Positions 35,111-43,938 of a DNA stretch of 64,000 nt are shown here, piece after piece (position 1 is the first letter of the stretch; every line of letters begins with the position of its first letter). This DNA comes from Streptomyces sp. NBC_01454 (GTDB lineage Bacteria; Actinomycetota; Actinomycetes; Streptomycetales; Streptomycetaceae): NCBI RefSeq assembly GCF_036227565.1, contig NZ_CP109460.1, positions 5,828,001 to 5,892,000 of the forward strand. The letters run 5' to 3'. The position numbers and the translations under genes were made by a program. The notes under the pieces were generated by a model. The model was not told the origin of the DNA. It saw only the letters and a list, made by a program, of their open reading frames with translations, and made no database searches.

Positions 35111-35869
35111 GTGCTGCTGCCGGTCAACGCCACCCTCGGGGTCGCCCTCGCCGTCCTGCTGATCGCCGCCGTGGCCGTGGCCGCCGCGGCACGTCTCGGC
35201 CACGCCCGCGCCATCGCCGTCGCCGGACTGCGCGCGGCCGCCCAACTCGCCGCCGTCTCCTACCTCATCGGCTGGGTGGTGCACGCGCTCCCGTGGCTGC
35301 TGTGCTTCCTGCTGCTGATGTTCACGGTGGCGGTGCGGACCGCCGGCCGCCGCATCACCCAGAACCGCACCTGGTGGTGGGCCGCCGCCCCGATCGCCGC
35401 CGGGGTCGTCCCGGTCGTGGCCCTGCTGCTGCTCACCGGCCTGGTCCCGCCGCGCGGGCTGAGCCTCGTCCCCGTCACCGGCATCCTGATCGGCGGCGCG
35501 CTGACCGCCACCGTGCTGGGCGGGCGGCGGGCGCTGGACGAGCTGGAGACCCGGCGCGGCGAGTTCGAGGCGGGTCTCGCGCTGGGGCTGCTGGACCGGG
35601 AGGCGCGGATGGAGGTCGCCCGCCCGGCCGCGTCGGACGCCCTGCTGCCGGGGCTCGACCAGACCCGGACGGTGGGGTTGGTCACACTCCCCGGCGCGTT
35701 CGTCGGCATGCTGCTGGGCGGCGCCTCGCCCGTGCAGGCCGGAGCGGTCCAGCTGTTCGTGCTGGTCGCGCTGCTGGCGGTGCAGGCGGCGGCCTGTGCG
35801 GTGGTGCTGGAGCTGGTCGCGCGCGGACGACTGCACCGCGTACCCTCGAGGGCAGCAGAAGGGGAGTAG
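35111..35869 (+). CDS. FetB-like (UPF0014) ABC transporter permease
   Basis: A 252-residue, six- or seven-helix membrane protein from GTG 35111. Family features: RLGHARAIAVAGLRAAAQLAAVSYLIG, SLVPVTGILIGGALTATVLGGRRALDEL, EAGLALGLLDREARMEVARPAASDALLPGLDQTRTVGLVTLPGAF in substance (split here by omitting stretches), GLVTLPGAFVGMLLGGASP. FetB with the ATPase FetA exports iron in E. coli. No ATPase gene adjoins this permease. The stop codon TAG is part of the first conserved block of the manganese riboswitch that follows, so the riboswitch RNA begins inside the gene. Confidence 0.85.
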   Translation: MLLPVNATLGVALAVLLIAAVAVAAAARLGHARAIAVAGLRAAAQLAAVSYLIGWVVHALPWLLCFLLLMFTVAVRTAGRRITQNRTWWWAAAPIAAGVVPVVALLLLTGLVPPRGLSLVPVTGILIGGALTATVLGGRRALDELETRRGEFEAGLALGLLDREARMEVARPAASDALLPGLDQTRTVGLVTLPGAFVGMLLGGASPVQAGAVQLFVLVALLAVQAAACAVVLELVARGRLHRVPSRAAEGE

Positions 35870-36010
35870 CTCTCTGCCGGACCGTCGACATAATGCCCTC
35901 CCGTCGCCCGACCACCCCTGGTGGAGCGCGTTTCGCGCGCTGTGACGACGTGGCGAGCCGGCGCCCGGAGCGACGTACGCATCCAGTACGGCGCCAGCGA
36001 GACCTTCGGC
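35857..36010 (+). promoter_or_regulatory. yybP-ykoY manganese riboswitch
   Basis: The two conserved ends of the yybP-ykoY (Mn2+) riboswitch are present: AGAAGGGGAGTAGCTC at 35857-35872 and GCCAGCGAGACCTTCGGC at 35993-36010, with GAAGG pairing CCTTC to close helix P1. Hairpins with variable arms fill the interval, including GACCGTCGACATAATG. It precedes a Mn/Ca exporter of the GDT1 family, a standard target. Mn2+ binding should raise expression. The TAG of the upstream gene lies in the first block. Confidence 0.88.
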
Positions 36011-36094
36011 CGCAGTGTCTGACGCTGCCGTGCCGAAGCGACCCCTTTCCCGGGCCTCTTTGGTGCGGCCCGACCGATCGAGGTATGCCACCCC

Positions 36095-36676
36095 GTGTTC
36101 AGCTTCACCATCGCCGCCGTCGTCTTCGGCGTCGTCTTCCTCGCCGAACTGCCCGACAAGACCGCCCTCGCCGGTCTGATGCTCGGCACCCGCTACCGCG
36201 CCTCCTATGTCTTCGCCGGTGTGGCCGCCGCCTTCCTGGTGCATGTCGCGCTCGCGATCGCCGCGGGCAGCGTGCTGACGCTGCTTCCGCACCGCTGGGT
36301 ACAGGGCGTGGTCGGTGTCCTCTTCCTGGCCGGCGCCGCCGTGCTGCTCTTCCGGAAGGACGACGACGAGGAAGAGGTGAAGAAGCCCGCCGACCAGAGC
36401 TTCTGGAAGGTCTCCGGGGCGGGCTTCATGATGATCCTGGTCGCCGAGTTCGGTGATCTGACCCAGATCATGACCGCCAACCTCGCGGCCCGCTACGACG
36501 CCCCGCTCTCGGTCGGCGTCGGCGCCGTACTGGCCCTGTGGGCCGTGGCGGCCCTGGGCATCCTGGGCGGCCGCACCCTCATGAAGTACGTCCCGCTGCG
36601 GCTCATCACCAAGGTCGCCGCGTGCGTGATGCTCGTCCTGGCGGGCTTCAGCCTGTACGAGGCGATCGCGGGCTGA
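36095..36676 (+). CDS. GDT1/TMEM165-family Mn2+ (Ca2+)/H+ exporter
   Basis: A 193-residue, six-helix protein with the two inverted-repeat signatures E-x-G-D-[KR]-[TS]: AELPDKT (residues 17-23) and AEFGDLT (117-123). The first has Leu-Pro in place of the usual x-G, as in many actinobacterial members. An acidic loop (KDDDEEEVKK) separates the halves. GDT1 proteins export Mn2+ in exchange for protons; the Mn riboswitch directly upstream supports this. The GTG start at 36095 has GAGG upstream. Confidence 0.92.
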   Translation: MFSFTIAAVVFGVVFLAELPDKTALAGLMLGTRYRASYVFAGVAAAFLVHVALAIAAGSVLTLLPHRWVQGVVGVLFLAGAAVLLFRKDDDEEEVKKPADQSFWKVSGAGFMMILVAEFGDLTQIMTANLAARYDAPLSVGVGAVLALWAVAALGILGGRTLMKYVPLRLITKVAACVMLVLAGFSLYEAIAG

Positions 36677-36751
36677 GGCGGGGGCGGGGGCGGCCTGCCG
36701 GGTTCCGGCCTCCGTCCTCCGCCGCCGTCCGTCCCCCGCGCGGCCGGTTTC

Positions 36752-37414
36752 TCAGCCGGTGAGGTGGAGGGCGAGCACGCCGTCGGCCCGCGCCTCGACG
36801 CGCACCTGGGTCAGGTCGCGTACCTGTGTGGTGGGCGCGAAGGCGGCGGCGCGGTCGCCGACGCCGATCACCCGCATGCCGGCCGCCCGGCCCGCCTCGA
36901 TGCCCGCCTCGGAGTCCTCGAAGACGAGGCAGTCCCCGGGGGCGAAGCCCAGTTCTGCGGCGCCCTTGAGGAAGCCTTCCGGATCGGGCTTGCTGGCGCC
37001 CACGCTCTCCGCCGTGATCCGTACCTCGGGCACGGGCAGCCCGGCCGCGCCCATCCGGGCGTCGGAGAGCGCGATGTCGGCGGAGGTCACCAAGGCGTGC
37101 GGGAGGCCGGCCAGGGCGGCCATGAAGGCGGGCGCGCCGGGAACCGGCACCACGCCGTCCATGTCAGCGGTCTCCTGCGCCAGCATCCGGCGGTTGTCCG
37201 CCATGTTGAGCTCCATCGGGCGGTCCGGGAGCAGCGCGGCCATGGTCGCCCAGCCCTGCCGTCCGTGGACGACCGTGAGCACCTCGTCCGCGTCCAGCCC
37301 CTGCTCGGCCGCCCAGCTTCGCCAGCAGCGCTCGACGACGGCCTCGGAGTTCACGATGGTGCTGTCCATGTCCAGCAGCAGAGCGCGGGCGGTGAGCGTG
37401 GTGGTGGCCGTCAT
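36752..37414 (-). CDS. HAD-family sugar phosphatase (HxpB/DOG-like)
   Basis: A 220-residue HAD hydrolase of the beta-phosphoglucomutase-like clade. Motif I is LLLDMDSTIVNSEAVVE (with Ser-Thr after Asp), motif II HALVTSAD, motif III SKPDPEGFLKGA, and motif IV CLVFEDSEAGIEAG. Such enzymes dephosphorylate small sugar phosphates such as 2-deoxyglucose-6-P. ATG 37414 (MTATTTLTARALL) is the start. A T-rich segment at 37515-37540 may be its promoter. Convergent with the GDT1 gene. Confidence 0.88.
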   Translation of the reverse strand: MTATTTLTARALLLDMDSTIVNSEAVVERCWRSWAAEQGLDADEVLTVVHGRQGWATMAALLPDRPMELNMADNRRMLAQETADMDGVVPVPGAPAFMAALAGLPHALVTSADIALSDARMGAAGLPVPEVRITAESVGASKPDPEGFLKGAAELGFAPGDCLVFEDSEAGIEAGRAAGMRVIGVGDRAAAFAPTTQVRDLTQVRVEARADGVLALHLTG

Positions 37415-37476
37415 CGGCGGGCTCCTGGGCGCTACGGGCATGCGGCCGGCGGGCCCGGCCGCGCAGAAGGTCAAGC

Positions 37477-37512
37477 GGTTCCGCCCGCCGGTCAGGGAGT
37501 GCGGGCGGAACC
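37477..37512 (-). terminator. hairpin after the peptidoglycan-binding gene
   Basis: A 12-bp stem (GGTTCCGCCCGC/GCGGGCGGAACC) with a 12-nt loop, between the peptidoglycan-binding protein gene and the HAD gene on the same strand. Confidence 0.7.
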
Positions 37513-37586
37513 ACTTTGTTTGACTACGATACAAAACGTTTCCGGGTGCCGACAACCGCCCCCGGTCAGTGGCCTCGTACCGGGGG

Positions 37587-38618
37587 CTACGGCTCGTCGG
37601 TGCGGGCTTCCAGGGACGCCCGCGTGCCGGGGCCGTAGACGCCGTCCGGGTCGCCGGTCACCCCGTAGCGCCGCTGATAGCGCGAGACGGCGGCCCGCAC
37701 CTCCGCGTCGTAGCGGCCGCCTCCCGCGCCCTGATACAGGCCCAGCTGCCGCAGCCGCCCCTGTAACTCCGTCACCTCCGGACCGGCGGCCCCCTCGCGC
37801 AGCACCACTGGCCCGGTGGGCGGCGCACTGGGGGACGGACTGCCGGGGACGTCGGAAACGCTGCCGGACACCCTGGTGGGAGCGGGGTCACGGGGGCGCC
37901 CGGCCCGGGGGAGCCGCACGGTGGCCGTGGGCGGGCCGGTGGCGGTCGCGTCCGGTGACGGGGAGCGGCTCGCGGCGGGGGAGGAGGCGGCCCCGCCCCG
38001 GGTGGGGGTGTCGCCGGTGGGGAGGGCGGCGCTGGGGGAGGCGGCGCTCCGGTCGGGCGGCGCCGCCCGGTCCCGGGTGTCGCCGGACAGCGCATCGGTA
38101 CCGAGCAGGGCCGCGGCGACGGCGGCCGCTGCTCCGGTGGCCACCAGCGCGGCCGGCCGGGCGCGGACACCGGTGCGGCGCGGTGCGGACCGGGCGGCGC
38201 CGGCGGACGGTTCCCCCTCGGCGGCGCTGAACGTCCGGGAGGTCGGCCCGGAGCGCCGGCGAGGTCGGGGGAGGAGCGGGCCGGGGGAGCCAGGGGGCGT
38301 GAGGGAGAAGGCGGAGGGGGCTGAGAAGGCGGAGGGGGCTGAGGAGGCGGAGGCATCGGCCTGGTGCACCGCCGCGTCCACCCCGGGTAAGTCATCCAGC
38401 CGGTCGCCCCGTCCGGCGCTCCTTGCGTCGTCCTCGCCCGCGCTCTCCTCGACCGCCTCGCCTGTGCTCTCCTCGTCCGTGTCCTCCCCGCCGGGCAGTG
38501 ACACGTACGGCCGAACGCGCAGCGGGTCGAAGTCGTCCGCGCCGGCCGCCGCGCACAGACAGGACGGGCGGCCGCCGCCGCGTACCGGGGCGGAGCAGTG
38601 CGGGCAGTTCCGTGCCAT
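37587..38618 (-). CDS. membrane-anchored peptidoglycan-binding protein with N-terminal zinc-ribbon-like motif
   Basis: A 343-residue protein from ATG 38618. The N terminus has CPHCSAPV and SCLC, resembling a small zinc ribbon. Next come a charged and Ser/Pro-rich region, one transmembrane helix ([17 protein letters not shown], about residue 175), a long Ser/Thr/Pro linker, and a C-terminal PG_binding_1 domain ([46 protein letters not shown]). It probably binds the wall outside the membrane with a cytosolic metal-binding tail. Function unknown. Confidence 0.85.
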   Translation of the reverse strand: MARNCPHCSAPVRGGGRPSCLCAAAGADDFDPLRVRPYVSLPGGEDTDEESTGEAVEESAGEDDARSAGRGDRLDDLPGVDAAVHQADASASSAPSAFSAPSAFSLTPPGSPGPLLPRPRRRSGPTSRTFSAAEGEPSAGAARSAPRRTGVRARPAALVATGAAAAVAAALLGTDALSGDTRDRAAPPDRSAASPSAALPTGDTPTRGGAASSPAASRSPSPDATATGPPTATVRLPRAGRPRDPAPTRVSGSVSDVPGSPSPSAPPTGPVVLREGAAGPEVTELQGRLRQLGLYQGAGGGRYDAEVRAAVSRYQRRYGVTGDPDGVYGPGTRASLEARTDEP

Positions 38619-39018
38619 CACGAGTGGACCCCTCCCTCGACGCCTCGAACCGGCAGCGATTATCCAGACGCCACACGCCCCGCGCAGGCGCTCGACGACA
38701 TTCGCCCGGCAGACCTCGGCAGCCCCGGCACTCCCCGGCACGTCCCGGCAGGTCCCGGTGCCTCCCGACCGTCCCCCGTACGGCCCCGGATGGCGGACGC
38801 CGCTCGGGAAGCCATATCCGGCACCACCACCCAGGATGGAAGAAGTCCGAAGGCCGCCCCCCACGGGAAGGGCGGCCGACGGCGGCCCGGAACGGGTGGG
38901 GCGCGCCCCGCCCCACCAGTCGCTGCGGAGGCCGCCGCAACGGTCGCTGAGGCCCCGCCGCCCCGGTCGCCGCGGACCCGGCACCGCAATGGACACTCCG
39001 GCACAGAGGGAGAGGCTC
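38619..39018. other. 400-bp divergent intergenic region, no gene seen
   Basis: Between the peptidoglycan-binding gene (minus) and the MFS transporter gene (plus). GC-rich throughout with repeated GTCCCGGCA/TCCCCGGCA strings around 38730-38765. No convincing gene, RNA or operator was found; it should contain both promoters. An in-frame ATG at 38989 is a possible alternative start of the MFS gene. Confidence 0.5.
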
Positions 39019-41097
39019 ATGGCGCAGGACACCGGCGCTCCTGCCGTCCCCGGCGGGGAGCGGTCCCGGCGGACGATCCTCGTCGCGATCGGGGCGCTGT
39101 TGCTCGGCATGCTCCTCGCGGCGCTCGACCAGACCATCGTCGCCACCGCGCTGCCCACCATCGTCAGCGAACTCGGCGGCCTCGACCATCTGTCCTGGGT
39201 GGTCACCGCCTACCTGCTGGCCTCGACGGCGGCGACGCCCCTGTGGGGCAAGCTCGGTGACCAGTACGGCCGCAAGAGGCTCTTCCAGACCGCCATCGTG
39301 ATCTTCCTGATCGGTTCGGTGCTGTGCGGTATCGCGCAGAACATCGGGGAGCTGATCGCCTTCCGGGCCCTGCAGGGGCTGGGCGGCGGCGGCCTGATCG
39401 TGCTGTCGATGGCGATCGTCGGGGACATCGTGCCGCCCCGCGAACGCGGCAAGTACCAGGGCCTGTTCGGCTTCGTCTTCGGCAGTGCGAGCGTGCTCGG
39501 TCCGCTGCTCGGCGGGCTGTTCGTGGACCACCTCAGCTGGCGGTGGGTGTTCTACATCAATGTGCCGGTCGGCATCGTCGCGCTCGCCGTCATCGCCGCC
39601 GTGCTGCACATCCCGCGCAGCCGCACCCCGCACCGGATCGACTACCTGGGCACCGTCACCATCGCCGCGGCCGCCGCCTGCTTCGTCCTGATGGCCTCGC
39701 TCGGCGGCGTCAGCTACGCCTGGTCCTCCTGGCGGATCATCGGGTTCGGCGTGCTCGGCGCCGTGCTGCTGGTGGCGTTCGTGGCCATCGAGCGCCGGGC
39801 CGCCGAGCCGGTGCTGCCGCTGCGGCTGTTCCGGCTGCGCACCTTCACGCTCACCGCCGTCATCGGCTTCGTCGTCGGCTTCGCGATGTTCGGCTCGATG
39901 ACCTACCTCCCGACGTTTCTGCAGGTCGTGCAGGGCGTGACTCCGACCCTGTCCGGTGTCCACATGCTGCCGATGGTGCTCGGCATGCTGCTGGCCTCCA
40001 CCGGCTCCGGCCAGATCGTCAGCCGCACCGGCCACTACAAGGTCTTCCCGATCGCCGGCACCGGCATCGTCGCGCTCGGCCTGCTGTTGCTGCACCAGCT
40101 CGAACCGTCCAGCGGCGTGGCCGAGATGAGCGCCTGCTTCTTCGTCTTCGGCTTCGGGCTGGGCCTGGTGATGCAGGTGCTGGTGCTCATCGCGCAGAAC
40201 GCCGTCCCCTACCGGGACCTGGGCGTCGCCACCTCCGGCGCCACGTTCTTCCGCTCCATCGGCGCCTCGTTCGGCGTCTCCCTCTTCGGCACGGTCTTCA
40301 CCAACAATCTCCGCCCGCGGATCGCCGACGCCCTCGCCGGGCACCCCCTGCCCCCGGGGGTCGACCCGGCGGGGATCGCCGAGGACCCACGGACCGTGGC
40401 ACGGCTGCCGGCCGGGCAGGTCGCCGCTGTCCTGAACGCCTACTCCGTCTCCATCACCAATGTGTTCCTCTACGCCGTCCCGCTGGTCCTGGTGGCGTTC
40501 GTGCTGGCCTGGTTCCTCAAGGAGGAGCCGCTGCGCGGCAGCGTCACCGCCCCCGACGCCAGCGAGGTGGTCTCCTCCAACCCCGTCCAACGCTCCTCCC
40601 GCGACGAGGTCGCCCGTGCGCTGTCCAAACTCGGCAGCATGGCGGGCCGTAAAGACATCTACGAGAAGATCACCGCCCGGGCCGGACTGGACCTCAGACC
40701 GGCCGCCAGCTGGCTGATCCTGCGCATCCACCGCTACGGCTCGGTGGAGCCGGGGCTGCTCGCCGAACGCACTCACGTGCCGTACGGGGTGATCGCCGAG
40801 GGCGTCCGCCAGATCGAGGAGCGCGGACTCGGCGCCCGCGAGGGGCTGTTGCTGCTGCTCACCGACCGCGGACGGGACATCGCGGACCGGCTCTCGGCGA
40901 CCCGTCAGCAGTCGCTCGCGGAACTGCTGGGCGACTGGTGGACCGAAGACCGCCCCACCGACCTCACCGAACTCGTCCGGGAGCTGACGGCGGAGCTGTG
41001 CGGCTCGGACGCGGAGGAGCCGCACAACAGCGGCACCCGGCGAACGACGCCCCGCACCCCACCGCCTGCGGCACACCCACCCGACCTGGCGAAGTGA
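39019..41097 (+). CDS. DHA2-type MFS drug exporter fused to a C-terminal winged-helix domain
   Basis: A 692-residue protein. Residues about 20-505 form a 14-helix DHA2 (EmrB/QacA-like) exporter: [35 protein letters not shown] (motif A), [22 protein letters not shown] (motif B), and the motif C-like [10 protein letters not shown]. The remaining 180 residues are cytosolic and resemble a MarR-like winged helix ([47 protein letters not shown] in sense, written in parts: [30 protein letters not shown]). ATG 39019 has GGGAGAGG upstream. Such MFS-MarR fusions are known in actinomycetes; the tail may sense ligand or gate transport. Confidence 0.85.
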   Translation: MAQDTGAPAVPGGERSRRTILVAIGALLLGMLLAALDQTIVATALPTIVSELGGLDHLSWVVTAYLLASTAATPLWGKLGDQYGRKRLFQTAIVIFLIGSVLCGIAQNIGELIAFRALQGLGGGGLIVLSMAIVGDIVPPRERGKYQGLFGFVFGSASVLGPLLGGLFVDHLSWRWVFYINVPVGIVALAVIAAVLHIPRSRTPHRIDYLGTVTIAAAAACFVLMASLGGVSYAWSSWRIIGFGVLGAVLLVAFVAIERRAAEPVLPLRLFRLRTFTLTAVIGFVVGFAMFGSMTYLPTFLQVVQGVTPTLSGVHMLPMVLGMLLASTGSGQIVSRTGHYKVFPIAGTGIVALGLLLLHQLEPSSGVAEMSACFFVFGFGLGLVMQVLVLIAQNAVPYRDLGVATSGATFFRSIGASFGVSLFGTVFTNNLRPRIADALAGHPLPPGVDPAGIAEDPRTVARLPAGQVAAVLNAYSVSITNVFLYAVPLVLVAFVLAWFLKEEPLRGSVTAPDASEVVSSNPVQRSSRDEVARALSKLGSMAGRKDIYEKITARAGLDLRPAASWLILRIHRYGSVEPGLLAERTHVPYGVIAEGVRQIEERGLGAREGLLLLLTDRGRDIADRLSATRQQSLAELLGDWWTEDRPTDLTELVRELTAELCGSDAEEPHNSGTRRTTPRTPPPAAHPPDLAK

Positions 41098-41148
41098 GCC
41101 CGCCCGCAGGGCAGTTGGCGCCCATGGGCCCGACTCCGCCCCGGCCGT

Positions 41149-41682
41149 TCAGCCGGACAGAGGGTCGACCCCCAGCCGCTTCTCGAAGAAAATCTCCGCG
41201 TAGGGGTCGTCGTGGTACGGAGCGATCTCCGCGAAACCGTGCCGCCGGTAGAGCGCGACGGCCTCCACCAGATCCAGCCGGGTGTCCAGCCGGATCCGCC
41301 CGGCGCCCAGCCGCACCGCGGCCGCCTCGGCGGCTCCCAACAGCCGCCCCGCCCCGCCCCGGCCACGCCACCCGGCCCGCACGAACATCTGCTTCAGCTC
41401 CGCGGTGCGCCCGTCCAGCAGCCGCACCCCGGCGCAGCCCGCCACCACCCCACCGTGCCGGGCCACCAGCAGCACACCCCGCGGTGGCAGCAGATCGGCA
41501 CTGGGGTACTCCGCCAGCCCCTCCGCGATCTCCCGCGGCGTGGAGCGGCGCCCCTCGTGCAGGGTGAAGTAGCGGTCGGCCACCTCGGTGTAGTACTGGC
41601 GCAACAGCGCCACGGCATCCGGCGAACCGACCGGCTCCGCGGCGACGGTCCAGGAAAGGCGGAGCGGGGCGACGTCACTCAT
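41149..41682 (-). CDS. GNAT-family N-acetyltransferase
   Basis: A 177-residue GNAT protein from ATG 41682 (MSDVAPLRLSW). The core is GVLLVARHGGVVAGCAGVRLL, TAELKQMFVRAGWRGRGGAGRLLGAAE (acetyl-CoA loop R-G-R-G-G-A) and IRLDTRLDLVEAVALYRRHGFAEI. The substrate is unknown. Codons upstream in frame (to 41721) are not conserved. Confidence 0.87.
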   Translation of the reverse strand: MSDVAPLRLSWTVAAEPVGSPDAVALLRQYYTEVADRYFTLHEGRRSTPREIAEGLAEYPSADLLPPRGVLLVARHGGVVAGCAGVRLLDGRTAELKQMFVRAGWRGRGGAGRLLGAAEAAAVRLGAGRIRLDTRLDLVEAVALYRRHGFAEIAPYHDDPYAEIFFEKRLGVDPLSG

Positions 41683-41753
41683 GCCCCCATTGTCGCGGCG
41701 GCCGGCAACGACCCACCACACAGCGCTTTTCGAGTGCTGCCGCCGCCGGAAAC

Positions 41754-42086
41754 TCAGCCCTTCCGGGGCCCGGCCTGCTGCACGACCTCAAAGGACCACA
41801 GTGTCGACCCGGAGGCGGCGGGCTTGGGCCGCTCGCCACCCCCGTCACCGCCACCCTGCTGGTGCGCGGCCTTCATCGGCCCCTCCATCCACGCCTGGAA
41901 CGACTCCTCATCCCGCCAGCGGGTGTAGACGAGGTACTGGTCGGTGCCCTCCACGGGGCGCAGCAACTCGAACCACTCGAAGCCGTCGGAGGAGTCCACG
42001 GTGCCGGCGCGGGAGGCGAAGCGCTTCTCCAGCACCTCACGCTGTTCAGCAGGGACGGTCAGCACGTTGATCTTGACTACGCTCAT
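41754..42086 (-). CDS. ABM-domain (antibiotic biosynthesis monooxygenase-like) protein
   Basis: A 110-residue ferredoxin-like ABM domain protein: VVKINVLTVPAEQREVLEKRFASRAGTV, then FEWFELLRPVEGTDQYLVYTRWRDEESFQAWM. The family includes small monooxygenases and heme-degrading IsdG proteins. No heme His signature is obvious, so the role is open. ATG 42086 was chosen by homology to the family start. It is the last normal-GC gene before the lower-GC toxin locus. Confidence 0.85.
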   Translation of the reverse strand: MSVVKINVLTVPAEQREVLEKRFASRAGTVDSSDGFEWFELLRPVEGTDQYLVYTRWRDEESFQAWMEGPMKAAHQQGGGDGGGERPKPAASGSTLWSFEVVQQAGPRKG

Positions 42087-42330
42087 GGCTCCATCCTGCC
42101 GTACGGGCGGCCCGCGGCGTCCAGCGAGGGGCCCTGCATCCGCTATATGGACTCCATCTCTCACTTCCGCGGCTTGGCGGGGCAACCAACGGGCAGGGTC
42201 GTAAACTCCCAAAGGCCCTACCCAGCGGTATCGACTCCGCGGTGATCAGCGCGTGGGCGAGGGAGCGTTTGAGAGCGGGCGGCTGTCTTGGCGGGGTGCT
42301 CGACTGCACTCGTTGGGCCACATATAGGGA

Positions 42331-42365
42331 CGCCCCCGTTACCAGAAGGGCTGGCGACGGGGGCG
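42331..42365. terminator. hairpin downstream of the toxin/immunity operon
   Basis: A 9-bp outer stem (CGCCCCCGT/ACGGGGGCG) with an inner CCAG/CTGG stem. It lies 108 bp beyond the immunity gene stop. The rest of 42087-42472 shows no gene. Confidence 0.65.
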
Positions 42366-42472
42366 CTGTTCAGAGGCGGCGACGGTGGCCAACCGAACGG
42401 TATCGAGCAGTCCGGAGAAGCAGACCGGCGGGATTCCTTTCGGGGCCAGGAGTAACCCTTGACGACGCGCTT

Positions 42473-42715
42473 TTAGCTGGCGCTCATTCCGCGTTCGGGC
42501 CACTCATTTGCCGTGTCGTACATGGCGTTGATTTTTCGAGATGCCTTGAGGAACGTATAGTCCACGTTCCCATCATCAGGCTGCGACCTACGCGTACCCC
42601 TGTCCATCGTAAGGTTCCGTGCCATATCCGAGGGGGCATCGCCGAACGAGTAGACGATGGTGTTGCCATCCTCGGAGAGCTTTTTAAAATATACCAGCGC
42701 AGCCACTGTTACCAC
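42473..42715 (-). CDS. probable immunity protein of the polymorphic toxin
   Basis: An 80-residue protein from GTG 42715, overlapping the toxin gene stop by 7 bp. It reads VAALVYFKKLSEDGNTIVYS, FGDAPSDMARNLTMDRG, and ends with KINAMYDTANEWPERG. Small proteins of this type (Y-F-K-K, then F-G-x-P and W-P-E-R-G) are found after actinobacterial polymorphic toxins, so position and size argue for immunity. GC content is visibly lower than the chromosome average. I do not know a named family; function is inferred from context. Confidence 0.7.
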   Translation of the reverse strand: MVTVAALVYFKKLSEDGNTIVYSFGDAPSDMARNLTMDRGTRRSQPDDGNVDYTFLKASRKINAMYDTANEWPERGMSAS

Positions 42716-43938
42716 TCACTTTCGAAGTCTTCGCGCTTGTTCAACGGAACCTTGCTTTGCCAATTGTACGATTCGTTGGCGATCCGGTGCGCTTCTTGGT
42801 AGGTAGCTCCGGGATGCTCGCGCAGGTACTTGAGCTCCGTGAGTTCGTGCTCCAATAGAATGTGATCTTCTGGTAGCGCGCTCCCGGAACGCAGGCGGAT
42901 CCAGGTGTCTGCGATTTCAGGGTCGGCATCGAACTTTCGGGTGACAACCTTTCCGGTTTCGTAGTCCTCGATCGGATGCTCTGTATCAAAGACGTGCTTC
43001 TTGATGGTGCTGATCTCCTCTTCGGAGAACCCAGTGGACCCGTCTCCCCGCAACACTTCCCGGGTATTTTTGCTAATGGTTCCGATATCTCGGGAATCTT
43101 CCATGAAGTTGGCGTAGGAGTTTTCTGCCCACTTGGTCTGCGCGGGGTCATCCAGCAAATCGCGAGGGCGCCGTCGAGCGCCGGTGAGCCATTCATCGTT
43201 GGACGCCAGATGGAGTTTTGATGCCGGAATGCCAGGAAGGCGGGCTTCGTTGAAGGTTCTCAGCCCACGGGCTGCGCCCCCTAGGGCACCCCCAAGGGCT
43301 CCGCCCATCAAGCCGGCCGAGGCGGCTTCGTTCAGGTTGATGCCCTTCTGGTCGCCGAGGAGGTTGCGGCCGCCCTGGGCAACGACGACATCTACGGTGA
43401 TGGCCTCGATCCCGCCTATCGCGGCAGTGGCCAGGACGGTTCCGGCGATCTCGGCGACGGTGGCGGACACGGCGACGCCAGCTGTGCCGGCCGCAGCGAC
43501 GATTGCCTCCGTGGCTCCGGCGGCGGCGACTTCGCTGAGGCCGCCTGTGAAGAGGGCCAGTGCCGTACCGGCGACCAGTACGGCGCCGGCGATCTCCAGC
43601 TCGTGCTCTATCTTCTTCTTGGCTTCCGCTATCTGGTCCGCGAACTTGTCGAGTGCCTTGGCCATGTCCCGCGCTGATTCGGCCAAGTCGTCCAGGTAGC
43701 CCTTTCCGCCGCTGTGGTACTTGCGCCAGAAGGAAGCGAAAGATTCGATCGATTGGCCCTTGTTGTTGTCGATGACATCTTGTGCCGACTTGTGCGCCGA
43801 CCATGTGATGTCTTTGACGTCTTCGGCGAAGTCCCGCCAAGCCTGTGCGGCTTCTCGGAGTCGATCCTCATCACCCTCCGGCCACCACATGCCGGTGAGG
43901 TCCTGGACGATCTCCTTGGCCTTGTCTCCGGCGCTCAA
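42709..43938 (-). CDS. WXG100/LXG-like polymorphic toxin, unassigned C-terminal domain
   Basis: A 409-residue protein from TTG 43938, which overlaps the stop of the upstream WXG100-like frame (TTGA). Residues 1-105 are an all-helical WXG100_2-like secretion domain (MWWPEGDEDRLREAAQAWRD, FWRKYHSGGKGYLDDLAE). Residues about 105-195 are strongly hydrophobic, Ala/Gly/Val rich, followed by a glycine hinge (GLMGGALGGALGG). The C-terminal 160 residues form the presumed toxin: KKHVFDTEHPIEDY, RKFDADPEIADTWIRLRSG, EDHILLEHELTELKYL, YQEAHRIANESYNW. The H-E-x-x-E and later A-H pair suggest a metal-dependent or hydrolase active site, but I cannot name it. Low GC suggests acquisition. Confidence 0.78.
   Translation of the reverse strand: MSAGDKAKEIVQDLTGMWWPEGDEDRLREAAQAWRDFAEDVKDITWSAHKSAQDVIDNNKGQSIESFASFWRKYHSGGKGYLDDLAESARDMAKALDKFADQIAEAKKKIEHELEIAGAVLVAGTALALFTGGLSEVAAAGATEAIVAAAGTAGVAVSATVAEIAGTVLATAAIGGIEAITVDVVVAQGGRNLLGDQKGINLNEAASAGLMGGALGGALGGAARGLRTFNEARLPGIPASKLHLASNDEWLTGARRRPRDLLDDPAQTKWAENSYANFMEDSRDIGTISKNTREVLRGDGSTGFSEEEISTIKKHVFDTEHPIEDYETGKVVTRKFDADPEIADTWIRLRSGSALPEDHILLEHELTELKYLREHPGATYQEAHRIANESYNWQSKVPLNKREDFESEW

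Noticed and set aside
38392..41076. 894-codon minus-strand open frame opposite the MFS gene
   Set aside because: Composition is typical of antisense GC-rich frames, and the plus strand encodes a clear DHA2 transporter.
42242..42802. Plus-strand frame opposite the immunity gene
   Set aside because: It crosses a terminator hairpin and the minus-strand toxin/immunity overlap, has no similarity and no good start.
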